Shown one piece after another: positions 49,271 to 59,539 of a DNA stretch of 64,000 nucleotides. The DNA is from Pseudomonas sp. CHM02 (GTDB lineage: Bacteria > Pseudomonadota > Gammaproteobacteria > Pseudomonadales > Pseudomonadaceae). Position numbers and translations under genes: made by a program. The notes beneath the pieces are model-generated. The model made no database searches, was not told the DNA's origin, and saw only the letters and a program-made list of their open reading frames with translations. Where the stretch lies: contig NZ_JFCA01000035.1 in NCBI RefSeq assembly GCF_000612585.1, positions 22,006-86,005 on the forward strand, given 5' to 3'. How positions within the stretch are numbered: the first letter of the stretch is position 1; each line of letters opens with the position of its first letter.

Positions 49271-49963
49271 ATGACCGCTCACGCGCTGCAACGCGACTCT
49301 ATCCTGCCGGCCCTGCGCCTGGTCGCCGGCAGAAAGCCTTCGGTGGACGACATCTACCCACGGTTGTTCGATGCCATCCTCGAGCAACGTATCGCGCCCT
49401 CCAGCCGTTTTACCGAAGAAGGCCTGGGCGAGACCTTTGGCGTGAGCCGTAGCGTGATCCGCCGCGTATTGGCCAAGCTGTCCCATCAGCAAGTGATCAT
49501 CCTGCGCCCCAACCAGCGCGCCCAGGTGGCAGCGCCGAATGCGCAGCAAACTCGGCAGATTCTGGAAGCGCGAAGGATGACCGAAATCACCGTGGTGCAA
49601 CTGGCCTGCGCCCAGGCGACATCCGCGCAGATCCACCAATTGCGCGAGCTGATTGCACGAGAGCGTGATTGCATCGAGCGCGATCAGCGTGGGCCGGCGA
49701 TTCGCCTGTCCGGGGAATTCCATCTGCAACTGGCCGCCATGGCGGGTAATGCGCCCCTGGCACAGTTTCTCAACAGCCTGGTGCCGCTGACGTCGTTGAT
49801 CATCGCCCAATACGAGGCAAAGGCCTGCACGTATTGCGCGTGGCAGGAGCATGCAGCGATTGTGGAGGCGGTGGAGCGGCGTGACTCAACGACCGCGGTG
49901 AACCTCATGATGCAGCACTTGGATCATCTGGAAAGCAAACTGGTAAAACACCACTGCACCTGA
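49271..49963 (+). CDS. second GntR regulator (FCD subfamily)
   Basis: This 230-residue regulator has a winged helix (IYPRLFDAILEQRIAPSSRFTEEGLGETFGVSRSVIRRVLAKLSHQQVIILRPN) and an FCD-type effector domain (GEFHLQLAAMAGNAPLAQFLNSLVPLTSLI). TTTTGGAGAC precedes the ATG. It resembles HpxS-type regulators of purine-related operons. Two FCD regulators in a row beside one symporter is unusual; they may respond to different ligands or control separate genes. Confidence 0.85.
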   Translation: MTAHALQRDSILPALRLVAGRKPSVDDIYPRLFDAILEQRIAPSSRFTEEGLGETFGVSRSVIRRVLAKLSHQQVIILRPNQRAQVAAPNAQQTRQILEARRMTEITVVQLACAQATSAQIHQLRELIARERDCIERDQRGPAIRLSGEFHLQLAAMAGNAPLAQFLNSLVPLTSLIIAQYEAKACTYCAWQEHAAIVEAVERRDSTTAVNLMMQHLDHLESKLVKHHCT

Positions 49964-50015
49964 GTGAATGAAGATCAAAATGTGCCCTTCAGTGTTTGAT
50001 AAATAGAGTTCCAAC

Positions 50016-50052
50016 AAAAAGCCCCCGCATCTGACGATGCGGGGGCTTTTGT
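50016..50052. terminator. bidirectional intrinsic terminator
   Basis: AGCCCCCGCAT pairs with ATGCGGGGGCT across CTGACG, with A-run on the left and T-run on the right. It ends the second GntR gene on the plus strand and gdhB on the minus strand. Confidence 0.94.
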
Positions 50053-50064
50053 TTTACCGAGGGA

Positions 50065-53000
50065 TCACGCCGGTTGCAGCACCGACTGACCGCTCAATGC
50101 CAGGTCCAGCAGCTCACGGTTGGCCACCGCGTACATGGCGTAGTCCGTGCCGACCGCAGCACGAATTTCCACCATCATCGCGACCCAACGATCGGCCATG
50201 TCCTTGTGCTGCTCAAGCCACAGGGCCACGCGGGCTTCCATGTCTTGTGGCGCATCGGCCATTTGCAGGACGGAGATGGTGATCGCGCGCTGCTGCCAGT
50301 CCACGTCGTCGCGGAAGGCTTCGCGGGCCTGGGCCTGCCAGTTGTTGGCCACCGGCAGGTCGCTGATCTGCTGCAGGTACCATGGCAGGTCCAGGGCGCT
50401 GCCGACGGCGAAGTAGGCCTTGGCCACTTCGGCGGCGTCATGCCCGGTCACGTCAGCGGCTTCGATGATCGGCAGCAAGGTGTACAGGTGGGTAGTCCCT
50501 GCAACCATGCGCGCCAACAGTTCCGGTACGCCAGCTTCGGTGTAGGCCTGGTAGCGGGTCTGCCAGCCTTCGCGGGTCGGGCCTTCCAGCAGTTCGTCGA
50601 GCTTGAGGCCCAACGCCGCCAGGTGCGGACCGAAGTGCGCGGTGTCACGGCCAGCGTCCTGCTCGTTGCGACGGCTGCGCAGGAACCAGCGCGTGGCGCG
50701 ACGGCCCAAACGCATCAGCTCATCCATCAGCTCCAGTTGCACGTCGGCGGAGACCTGGTGGTCCAGGGCTTCGATCTGACGGAACCAGTGCGGGAGGTGG
50801 AAGATGTCACGCACGATCACATACGCGCCAGCCACGTTCGCCGGGCTCATGCCGGTCGACTCCTTGAGTCGCTGCACGAAGGTGATGCCCATGTGGTTGA
50901 CCAGGTCGTTGGCGATCTGGGTGCTGACGATCTCGCGCTTCAGACGGTGACGACGCATGGCCTCGGAGAACTTGGCCACCAGGCTCGGCGGGAACGCGGT
51001 CTCCATGTCACGGGTCAGGTACTCGTCATCCGGCACCAGCGACTTGAGCAGCGCTTCCTTGAGGTCGATCTTGCTGTACGAGATCAGTACCGACAGTTCC
51101 GGACGGGTCAGGCCCTTGCCATTCGCGGCGCGCTCGGTGAGCTGCTCCTCGGTCGGCAGGTACTCGATGGCGCGGTCCAGCTTGCCACGGCCTTCCAGGT
51201 CGCTCATCAGGCGCTTGTACTCGGCGGCACGCTCGTAGGCACGGCGCGCAGCCAGGGACAGGGCCTGGGTCTGCTTGTAGTTGTTGCCCAACACCAGGCT
51301 GCCGACTTCGTCGGTCATGCTCGCCAGCAACTGGTTGCGTTGCTTGTCGGTCATGTCACCGGCCTGCACCACTTCGTTGAGCAGGATCTTGATGTTCACT
51401 TCGTGGTCGGAGCAGTCCACGCCACCGGCGTTGTCGATGAAGTCGGTGTTGGAACCGCCGCCATTGAGGCCGAATTCCACACGACCCAGCTGGGTCATGC
51501 CGAGGTTACCGCCCTCGCCCACGACCTTGCAGCGCAGCTCGTTGCCGTTCACACGCAACGCGTCGTTGGCCTTGTCGCCTACATCGGCGTGGCTTTCGCT
51601 GCTGGCCTTGACGTAGGTACCGATACCGCCGTTCCACAACAGGTCCACCGGTGCCTTGAGCAAGGCGTTCAGCAGTTCGGTCGGGGTCAGCTTGTCGGCG
51701 GAAATGTCGAAGCGTTCCTTCATCTGTGGCGAGATGGCAATGCTCTTCGCGCTGCGCGAGAAGATACCGCCGCCTTCGGACATGATGCTGGTGTCGTAGT
51801 CGGTCCAGGCCGAACGCGGCAGCTCGAACATGCGCTGGCGCTCGACGAAGCTGGTGGCCGGGTTCGGGTTTGGATCGATGAAAATATGCAGATGGTTAAA
51901 GGCCGCGACCAGTTGCAGCTTGTCGGACATCAACAGGCCGTTACCGAACACGTCACCGGCCATGTCGCCGACGCCCACCACCGTGATGCTGTCTTCCTGC
52001 ACATTGATGCCGCGTTCACGGAAGTGACGCTGCACACCGACCCACGCGCCCTTGGCGGTGATGCCCATTTTCTTGTGGTCGTAACCGGCGGAACCACCGG
52101 AAGCGAACGCGTCGCCCAGCCAGAAGCCGTAGTCGATGGCGATACCGTTGGCGATGTCGGAGAAGGTCGCAGTGCCCTTGTCCGCCGCGACGACCAGGTA
52201 CGGGTCATCGTCGTCATGACGCACGACGTTGGCCGGCGGCACCAGGGCGCCGTCTTTCAGGTTGTCGGTGATGTCCAGCAGACCGGAAATGAAGATGCGG
52301 TAGCAGGCGATACCCTCGGCCGCGATCTCGTCCCGGCTGCCGCCCAGTGGCAGGCGACGCGGCAGGAAGCCGCCCTTCGCACCGACTGGCACGATGACCG
52401 AGTTCTTCACTTGCTGGGCTTTTACCAGGCCGAGCACTTCGGTACGGAAGTCTTCTTCACGGTCGGACCAGCGCAGGCCGCCGCGCGCGACGTTGCCAAA
52501 GCGCAGGTGCACGCCTTCGACGCGTGGCGAGTAGACGAAGATCTCGAACTTCGGCACTGGCTTGGGCAGCTCTGGAATCGCACGTGGGTCGAACTTGAAG
52601 CTGAAGTACGACTTGTTCTGGCCGTTGGCGTCGGTCTGGTAGAAGTTGGTACGCAGGGTGGCCTTGATCAGGTCCAGGTAGCGACGCAGGATGCGGTCTT
52701 CGTTGAGCACCTGAACGTCGTCCAGGGCGGTGAGGATCGCTTGCTCCAGGCGTTGCTGCTTGTCTTCCAGGTCGTCGGCGGTGAGCTTGCGCGCCAGGTA
52801 GAAGCGGGTCTTGAACAACCGGGTCAGTTCGCGGGCGATGTCGGTGTGGTTGTTCAGGGTGCTGGCGATGTAACCCAGGTCGAAACCCAGGCGAATCTGC
52901 TTCAGGTAACGCGCGTAGGCACGCAACAGCGCGACGTCGCGCCATGGCAGGCCCGCGGTGAGCACCAGGCGGTTGAACGCATCGTTCTCGGCATCGCCGT

Positions 53001-54933
53001 GGACGATGTGCACGAACGCGTCCTGCAAGGTGTCGTTGAGCTGCTGGATATCCAGGTTCACGCCTTCGGCGGCGATGAACGCGAAGTCATGGATCCAGAA
53101 CTCACGGCCATTGGCGTGACGCAGACGGTACGGGAACTCGCCCAGTACGCGCAGGCCGAGGTTTTCCAGGATCGGCAACACGTCGGACAGCGCCAGCGGG
53201 GTGTCAGCGTGGTAAAGCTTGCAGTGCAGCTCGCGCTGGCCGGAGACCTGGCCCAGCGGCTGGTAGAAGCTCATCACCAGCGGGTTGGCTTCGGTGAGGC
53301 TCAGCAAGTGCTGCATGTCGACCACAGCCGAATGCGCGGCAAAACGCTCGCGGTAGCCGGCCGGGAAGCCTTTCGGGAAATCGGCCAGCACGTTGGTGCC
53401 ATGGGCTTCGCCGAAGCTTTCGACGACGAGGCTGGAGTAATCGTCCTGCCAGCTGCGGCAGGCCTGAACCACTTCTTTTTCCAGCTGCAGCGGGTCGATG
53501 TCGATACGGTTTTTCGGGTCCACGCGCAGGATCAACTGCACACGGGCCAGCACGGACTCGGAGAAGAAGGTCCAGAACTCGCAGTCCGAGGCCTTCAGGC
53601 GATCCATCAGCACTTGCTGGATCTTCTGGCGCACTTCGGTGGAATAGATGTCGCGTGGCACGTAGGCCAGGCAGTAGCAGAAACGACCGTACGGGTCTTT
53701 GCGCAGGAACACGCGGATCTTGTTGCGCTCCTGGATCTGCACGATCGACATCACGGTGCTGAACAGCTCGTCGACCGGGGTCTGGAACAGGTCATCACGG
53801 GGCAGCACTTCAACGACCTGGGCCAGCTCCTTGCCCAGGTGAGCCTTGGGCTGGAAGCCGGAACGGCGTTCGATTTCCGCGACCTTGCGGCGGATGTACG
53901 GAATCACCCGCACGCTTTCGCCATACACCGAGGAGGTGTACAGGCCCATGAAACGGTGTTCCTTGATGACCTTGCCGTCGGCGTCGATCTCACGGATCGA
54001 CACATAATCCGGGTAGGCCGGGCGGTGTACGCGGCTTGGGTGCGCCGCCTTGGCAAACGACAGCACGGTCGGCTCACGCAGGTAGGCAACGGCATAGTCT
54101 TCGATGCGCAGGTCATCGGCGGTGAGGCCGGCGCGCAGCAGCTTGGTCAGACCGAGGAAGGAATCGGCGTCATATTCGATATGACCGCCGTCCGCCTCGT
54201 CACGTACCACGAATTCTTCATAGCCGAGGAAGGTGAAGTGGTTGCCCACCAGCCATTCCAGGAAGTTCTTGATCTCGGCTTTTTCTTCGCCATCGATAAC
54301 GAACTGGCTGGCGTCGATACCGGCCAGCAGGTCCTGGACCTTGGCTTTCATCGGTTCGAAATCGGCCACGGCCACGCGCACTTCGCCCAGTACCTGCTCA
54401 AGCTCTTTGCTCAGCACGTTCAGTTCGGCGGCGTTGGCGCAGCGGTCGATTTCCAGGTACATCAGCGATTCTTGCTGGATGCCTTCGCCCTGGGTGCCTT
54501 TGGGCAGGATTTCCAGCAGTTCGCCCTTGGCGCCACGACGTACGCTGAGCACGGTGGTCTGCAGGGTGTGGATGCTGTAGCCACGGCGGTTCAGCTCGGT
54601 GCGTACCGAGTCCACCAGGAATGGCAGGTCGTGGTGCAGCACTTCGACCGCGGTGTGGGTCGACTGCCAGCCATGACGTTCGTAATCGGGGTTGTAGACC
54701 CGCACTTGCGGTTGGGTGTGATCAAAGCGCTCAAGCAGGCGCCACGCAGAGAGGGTGCAACCGGCCAGGTCGGAAAGGCGACGCTGGGTCAGTTCGTCCA
54801 GGGAAATGATGCCGAAGAATTGTTCAGCGAACAGCGCCACTTGTGGCAGTGCCTGTTCACTGATGTGCTGCGCCAGTGCCGCTTGCAGTTGATGCTGGAA
54901 GTCGGCCTTGCTGGCTGCGGTGAAGAACGCCAT
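50065..54933 (-). CDS. gdhB: large NAD-specific glutamate dehydrogenase (180 kDa type)
   Basis: This 1622-residue enzyme deaminates glutamate to 2-oxoglutarate with NAD+. It is the GDH-180 class, with long N-terminal regulatory (ACT-like) regions before the catalytic core near residues 800-1150: GGLRWSDREEDFRTEVLGLVKAQQVKNSVIVPVGAKGGF, KMGITAKGAWVGVQRHF, GVGDMAGDVFGNGLL (nucleotide loop) and GGGSNTDFIDNAGG. The length fits P. aeruginosa GdhB. A plus-strand antisense frame of 1629 codons is a by-product of GC-biased codons and is not a gene. Confidence 0.96.
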   Translation of the reverse strand: MAFFTAASKADFQHQLQAALAQHISEQALPQVALFAEQFFGIISLDELTQRRLSDLAGCTLSAWRLLERFDHTQPQVRVYNPDYERHGWQSTHTAVEVLHHDLPFLVDSVRTELNRRGYSIHTLQTTVLSVRRGAKGELLEILPKGTQGEGIQQESLMYLEIDRCANAAELNVLSKELEQVLGEVRVAVADFEPMKAKVQDLLAGIDASQFVIDGEEKAEIKNFLEWLVGNHFTFLGYEEFVVRDEADGGHIEYDADSFLGLTKLLRAGLTADDLRIEDYAVAYLREPTVLSFAKAAHPSRVHRPAYPDYVSIREIDADGKVIKEHRFMGLYTSSVYGESVRVIPYIRRKVAEIERRSGFQPKAHLGKELAQVVEVLPRDDLFQTPVDELFSTVMSIVQIQERNKIRVFLRKDPYGRFCYCLAYVPRDIYSTEVRQKIQQVLMDRLKASDCEFWTFFSESVLARVQLILRVDPKNRIDIDPLQLEKEVVQACRSWQDDYSSLVVESFGEAHGTNVLADFPKGFPAGYRERFAAHSAVVDMQHLLSLTEANPLVMSFYQPLGQVSGQRELHCKLYHADTPLALSDVLPILENLGLRVLGEFPYRLRHANGREFWIHDFAFIAAEGVNLDIQQLNDTLQDAFVHIVHGDAENDAFNRLVLTAGLPWRDVALLRAYARYLKQIRLGFDLGYIASTLNNHTDIARELTRLFKTRFYLARKLTADDLEDKQQRLEQAILTALDDVQVLNEDRILRRYLDLIKATLRTNFYQTDANGQNKSYFSFKFDPRAIPELPKPVPKFEIFVYSPRVEGVHLRFGNVARGGLRWSDREEDFRTEVLGLVKAQQVKNSVIVPVGAKGGFLPRRLPLGGSRDEIAAEGIACYRIFISGLLDITDNLKDGALVPPANVVRHDDDDPYLVVAADKGTATFSDIANGIAIDYGFWLGDAFASGGSAGYDHKKMGITAKGAWVGVQRHFRERGINVQEDSITVVGVGDMAGDVFGNGLLMSDKLQLVAAFNHLHIFIDPNPNPATSFVERQRMFELPRSAWTDYDTSIMSEGGGIFSRSAKSIAISPQMKERFDISADKLTPTELLNALLKAPVDLLWNGGIGTYVKASSESHADVGDKANDALRVNGNELRCKVVGEGGNLGMTQLGRVEFGLNGGGSNTDFIDNAGGVDCSDHEVNIKILLNEVVQAGDMTDKQRNQLLASMTDEVGSLVLGNNYKQTQALSLAARRAYERAAEYKRLMSDLEGRGKLDRAIEYLPTEEQLTERAANGKGLTRPELSVLISYSKIDLKEALLKSLVPDDEYLTRDMETAFPPSLVAKFSEAMRRHRLKREIVSTQIANDLVNHMGITFVQRLKESTGMSPANVAGAYVIVRDIFHLPHWFRQIEALDHQVSADVQLELMDELMRLGRRATRWFLRSRRNEQDAGRDTAHFGPHLAALGLKLDELLEGPTREGWQTRYQAYTEAGVPELLARMVAGTTHLYTLLPIIEAADVTGHDAAEVAKAYFAVGSALDLPWYLQQISDLPVANNWQAQAREAFRDDVDWQQRAITISVLQMADAPQDMEARVALWLEQHKDMADRWVAMMVEIRAAVGTDYAMYAVANRELLDLALSGQSVLQPA

Positions 54934-55423
54934 CTGTGGTACTCCGCTTGGGCTTGTTATTGATGGAAGCGTCGCGTGTTATCCCCTTGCGGGGAGACCG
55001 TCAGCGCTGTTCGCTGGTTACGATTTAAGCACCATAAACGAATCAGGGTGACAGGTGGGTGAAGCTGGACAAGACAATGAGGTCACATACAACTTCCATA
55101 AGATGCGCACCTTGCCGGGTGACGGTACGACGGGCAGGTCAGGCGCCTGGCACATGCACATCCGTTGCGCAGCTTAACGAGTGTAGGAAGACAGCTGCTT
55201 GCGACGCTGCGACATATTCGGTCATCGGTAAGCAGGCTCGGGGTTGCGACTTGGGCAACCCGGATTGGACGGCAGAAAAACCGGCTATTTTCCAGGCATC
55301 GAGTACCGAAAATGACTGGTATTGCTCGTCAGGTCATGCACGGGGTCTGACACAGGATGCAGCACAAAATTCGCTGCAATGGCACAATTGCCTGGCTTCG
55401 CCCTCCCCCAGACAGGATTTCCC
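54934..55423. other. 490-bp intergenic region between gdhB and the next gene
   Basis: This is the shared promoter region of gdhB (minus) and the downstream hypothetical gene (plus). The only clear structure is a hairpin GGGTTGC-GACTTGG-GCAACCC near 55241-55261. The short open frames in it (for example from 55059) have no family resemblance and weak ribosome sites, so I do not call them. A small RNA is possible but not supported by a terminator. Confidence 0.5.
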
Positions 55424-55777
55424 ATGCTGCAACTGCAAACCGACGCATTGATGGCCACCCCGTGCGATGACGAAGAAGACAACATGGCCATGCTCTGCTG
55501 CCACGGCAAGAACGGCGAGATGTTCATGCTGACCCGTTACCCGGATGAAGACGAAGTCGAACTGACCTGGGACTACGAGCCGTCGACCCTGGACGGGCTG
55601 AAAGTCACTCTGGGCGCCACGACCCTGCTGGTTGAACTGGCCGCGGGCGATGCCGATGCCTTGGGCGGCAAGGACCAGTTGGAGATCACCCACGCCACAG
55701 CCGCTTCCGACCTGGACGAGGTTGAAGCGACCTTGCAGAACATTCTCAACGGTACCGGCACCTTCACCCGGATTTAA
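55424..55777 (+). CDS. conserved hypothetical protein upstream of the moxR operon
   Basis: This 117-residue acidic protein is unrecognised by family. It starts MLQLQTDALMATPCDDEEDNMAML and contains a run of acidic residues and no signal peptide or membrane segment. CAGGA lies about nine bases before the ATG at 55424; the frame is open from 55322. In P. aeruginosa a hypothetical gene (PA3069 as I recall) sits at this spot between gdhB and moxR, so it is probably conserved in the genus. Confidence 0.75.
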   Translation: MLQLQTDALMATPCDDEEDNMAMLCCHGKNGEMFMLTRYPDEDEVELTWDYEPSTLDGLKVTLGATTLLVELAAGDADALGGKDQLEITHATAASDLDEVEATLQNILNGTGTFTRI

Positions 55778-55793
55778 ACCGCACCAACGATCA

Positions 55794-55882
55794 AATGTGG
55801 GAGCTGGCTTGCCTGCGATGCGGGCGACTCGGTCTATCAGTCGGACCAGAGCGATGCCATCGCAGGCAAGCCAGCTCCCACA
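55794..55882. repeat. REP pair (REPIN-like), CCCACA type
   Basis: AATGTGGGAGCTGGCTTGCC and the inverse GGCAAGCCAGCTCCCACA enclose about 45 bp, between the hypothetical gene and moxR. Confidence 0.92.
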
Positions 55883-56069
55883 GTAACGGTGTTCGCAACA
55901 GAAAGTACGCGTGCCTCTGTTTGTGCGTTACACACAAAAATCCTACAAGTATTGCCAAAAATACCCGTTACTCCGTTAGTCGCCACCCCCCTCGATGCAT
56001 TAAAGTAGACGGCCCAGGCCCTGGCATTTCTCACGACGCCCCGGCTCATCTCTCCAGGAACCGTCATCG

Positions 56070-57029
<960 letters not shown>

Positions 57030-57034
57030 ACCCC

Positions 57035-57967
57035 ATGAATGCCAGCGATGGGATCCGCGTCACGCTCAGCGAATTGATCGAGATGCGCCACCGCGTGCGC
57101 GAAGTGCAGCTGTTTTCCACGCCGAGCCAGCGCAGCCCGCTGATCGGCCTGCACCACTCCAAGCTGCGCGGGCGCGGTGTCGACTTCGACCAGGTGCGCG
57201 TGTACCAGGCTGGCGATGACGTGCGCACCATCGACTGGCGCGTGACGGCGCGCACCCAGGAACCGCATACCAAGCTGTTCCATGAAGAACGCGAGCGGCC
57301 GATTTTCATCATGGTGGAACAAAGCTGCCGGCTGTTTTTCGGCTCCGGGCAGATGTTCAAGTCGGTGCTCGCAGCACAGGCGGCCAGCCTCATCGGCTGG
57401 GCCGCGCTAGGGCACAACGACCGGGTCGGCGGGCTGGTGTTCGGCGACAACGAGCACTATGAAATCAAGCCGCGTCGCAGCAAACAAAGCCTGTTGCAGT
57501 TGCTCAACCGCCTGGTGCGCGTCAACCAGAGCCTGAGCACCGAAAGCCGTCCCGAAGCCGACGCACTCGGCATGGCCCTGCGCCGTGGTCGCGAAGTGTT
57601 GCGACCTGGCAGCCTGGTGATCGTGATCTGCGATGAACGCGCGCTGACCGAAGGTGCCGAGCAACAGCTGAGCCTGCTGTCGCGGCATTGCGACTTGCTG
57701 CTGTTGCCGATCTCCGACCCGCTGGACCACGCCCTGCCCGCTGCCGGGCTGCTGCGTTTTGCGGAACGCGGTGCACAGCTGGAACTGGACACGCTCAACT
57801 TCGACTTGCGCCAGGCCTACAAGGCCCAGGCCGAAGCGCGCATTGCGCGCTGGGAACTGCTCGCGCAGAAACTGCGGGTGCTGCTGATGCCCTTGAGCAC
57901 CCAGAGCGAAATGGTCGAGCAACTGCGCGAATACCTCAACCCGCAACGCCCGGTTAAAAAACAATGA
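57035..57967 (+). CDS. DUF58 domain protein
   Basis: This 310-residue protein of the DUF58 family has a VWA-like fold without clear MIDAS residues. Typical segments: GRGVDFDQVRVYQAGDDVRTIDWRVTARTQEPHTKLFHEERERP and GRVGGLVFGDNEHYEI-like (NDRVGGLVFG). The ATG at 57035 is used, as the frame start at 57026 is a TTG inside the moxR stop region. Its end overlaps the next gene by 4 bp (ATGA). Confidence 0.92.
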   Translation: MNASDGIRVTLSELIEMRHRVREVQLFSTPSQRSPLIGLHHSKLRGRGVDFDQVRVYQAGDDVRTIDWRVTARTQEPHTKLFHEERERPIFIMVEQSCRLFFGSGQMFKSVLAAQAASLIGWAALGHNDRVGGLVFGDNEHYEIKPRRSKQSLLQLLNRLVRVNQSLSTESRPEADALGMALRRGREVLRPGSLVIVICDERALTEGAEQQLSLLSRHCDLLLLPISDPLDHALPAAGLLRFAERGAQLELDTLNFDLRQAYKAQAEARIARWELLAQKLRVLLMPLSTQSEMVEQLREYLNPQRPVKKQ

Positions 57968-58458
57968 GCAGCCTCGACCAATTGCAGCCGCTGATCGCCC
58001 CGCCCGCCATCGGTTTCTGGCCACCTGCGCCGGGTTGGTGGCTGTTATTGCTGGTGATTCCGCTGCTTGGCTGGGGCCTGTGGTGGCTGCGGCGTTTCCT
58101 GCCGACCCGTCGCCCCATCGCCCGTGCCGAACAACCGCTGGACCCGTTGCGTATCGCCGCCCTGGCGGAACTGGCGCTGATGCCCAAGCCTTACGACGGC
58201 GCCCCGGCCGGCGCCTGGCTGCAGCAACTCAATGGCCTGCTCAAGCGCCTGTGTCGCAATGACTATCCCTACAGCCAGAGCCACACCCTCAACGGCCGCA
58301 AATGGCTGGCCTTCCTCGACAACCGCTGCCCGGCCGCCGGCCTCACACGCTGGATGGTGCTGGTGGAAGGCGCGTACAAACCCGAATGCAAACTCGACGA
58401 CAAGGCCATCGCCGGCCTGACCCAGGCCGTCGACACCTGGATTCGCAAACATGTTTGA
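57964..58458 (+). CDS. DUF4381 domain protein
   Basis: This 164-residue membrane protein has one TM segment near residues 20-40 (PGWWLLLLVIPLLGWGLWWL) and a cytosolic tail of DUF4381 type (IAALAELALMPKPYDGAPAGAWLQQLNGLLKRLCRNDYP, the short KWLAFLD motif). It overlaps both neighbours by 4-8 bp, so it is translated as part of the operon. The family acts with MoxR/VWA proteins; no enzymatic role is known. Confidence 0.9.
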   Translation: MSSLDQLQPLIAPPAIGFWPPAPGWWLLLLVIPLLGWGLWWLRRFLPTRRPIARAEQPLDPLRIAALAELALMPKPYDGAPAGAWLQQLNGLLKRLCRNDYPYSQSHTLNGRKWLAFLDNRCPAAGLTRWMVLVEGAYKPECKLDDKAIAGLTQAVDTWIRKHV

Positions 58459-59539
58459 GTTCGCCTGGCCGTGGATCTTCGCCCTGTTGCCATTGCCCTG
58501 GTTGATGCGTCTTGTGCTGCCCGCAGCCGACAGCGGCGAGCCGGCGCTGAAGGTCAGCTACCTCAGCGACCTCGAAGGTCTCGCCCGCCGCCGCGCCCGC
58601 GTCAACCTGCCGGGTTGGCGCCAGCAAGCGCCGTTCGTGGTGCTGTGGTTGCTGCTGTTGACCGCCGCCGCGCGCCCGGAATGGCTCGGCGAGCCGCTGC
58701 CAATCGCCGCCAGCGGCCGTGATTTGCTGGTGGCGGTGGACGTGTCCGGCTCCATGGATTTCCCCGATATGAACTGGCAGGACGAAGACGTGAGTCGCTT
58801 GAGCCTGGTCAAACACCTGCTCGGCGATTTCCTTGAAGGTCGCGAAGGTGACCGTGTCGGCCTGATCCTGTTCGGCAGCCAGGCCTACCTGCAAGCGCCG
58901 CTGACCTTCGACCGCCGCACCGTGCGTACCTGGCTGGACGAAGCGCGCATCGGCATCGCCGGCAAGAACACCGCGATTGGCGACGCCATCGGCCTGGCCC
59001 TGAAACGCCTGCGCCAGCGTCCGGCCCAGAGCCGCGTGCTGATCCTGGTCACTGACGGCGCCAACAATGCCGGGCAGATCGACCCGCTGACCGCGGCGCG
59101 CCTGGCTGCCGAAGAAGGCGTGAAAATCTACCCGATCGGCATCGGCGCCGACCCGGAACAGACGGGTTCCCTGGGCATCCTCGGCGTCAACCCGAGCCTG
59201 GACCTCGACGAGCCGGCGCTCAAGGCCATCGCCGAAGCCACCGGCGGCCAGTACTTCCGCGCCCGTGATGGCGAAGAACTGCAAGCGATCAAAGAGACAC
59301 TCGACAAGCTCGAACCCGTCGAGCAACAACCCACCCAGGCGCGCCCGGCCCTGGCGCTGTACAGCGCGCCACTGGCCCTGGCGTTGGTGCTGAGCATGTT
59401 GCTGGTGATCCAAGAGCGCTGGCCGAACAACGCCTTGCAGCGGCTGTTCGATAAATTGACGAGCAAGGGCATTTTCCTGCAGCAACACCCGGAATGGCGC
59501 CAGCGCCTCAAGCGCCTGCGTTTGCGGAGGCGTCGATGA
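58451..59539 (+). CDS. VWA-domain membrane protein (BatA-like)
   Basis: This 362-residue protein has N-terminal membrane segments (residues 3-24 and 61-73), an intact MIDAS D97-V-S-G-S-M in DLLVAVDVSGSMD, and the VWA core with LVTDGANNAG and LDEPALKAIAEATGG. A C-terminal TM (ALALVLSMLLVIQ) follows. It overlaps the next gene by 4 bp. It resembles BatA and probably binds a partner through a metal ion in the membrane-attached MoxR complex. Confidence 0.92.
   Translation: MFEFAWPWIFALLPLPWLMRLVLPAADSGEPALKVSYLSDLEGLARRRARVNLPGWRQQAPFVVLWLLLLTAAARPEWLGEPLPIAASGRDLLVAVDVSGSMDFPDMNWQDEDVSRLSLVKHLLGDFLEGREGDRVGLILFGSQAYLQAPLTFDRRTVRTWLDEARIGIAGKNTAIGDAIGLALKRLRQRPAQSRVLILVTDGANNAGQIDPLTAARLAAEEGVKIYPIGIGADPEQTGSLGILGVNPSLDLDEPALKAIAEATGGQYFRARDGEELQAIKETLDKLEPVEQQPTQARPALALYSAPLALALVLSMLLVIQERWPNNALQRLFDKLTSKGIFLQQHPEWRQRLKRLRLRRRR

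Noticed and set aside
50074..54963. A 1629-codon open frame on the plus strand, antisense to gdhB
   Set aside because: It mirrors gdhB in the frame where GC-rich codon bias removes stops. The product is His/Gln/Val-rich with no family features, while gdhB on the other strand has all expected motifs.
55059..55451. A 130-codon frame upstream of the hypothetical gene at 55424
   Set aside because: Irregular composition (many Cys, Thr, Arg), no family resemblance, and it overlaps the better-supported start at 55424 in another frame.
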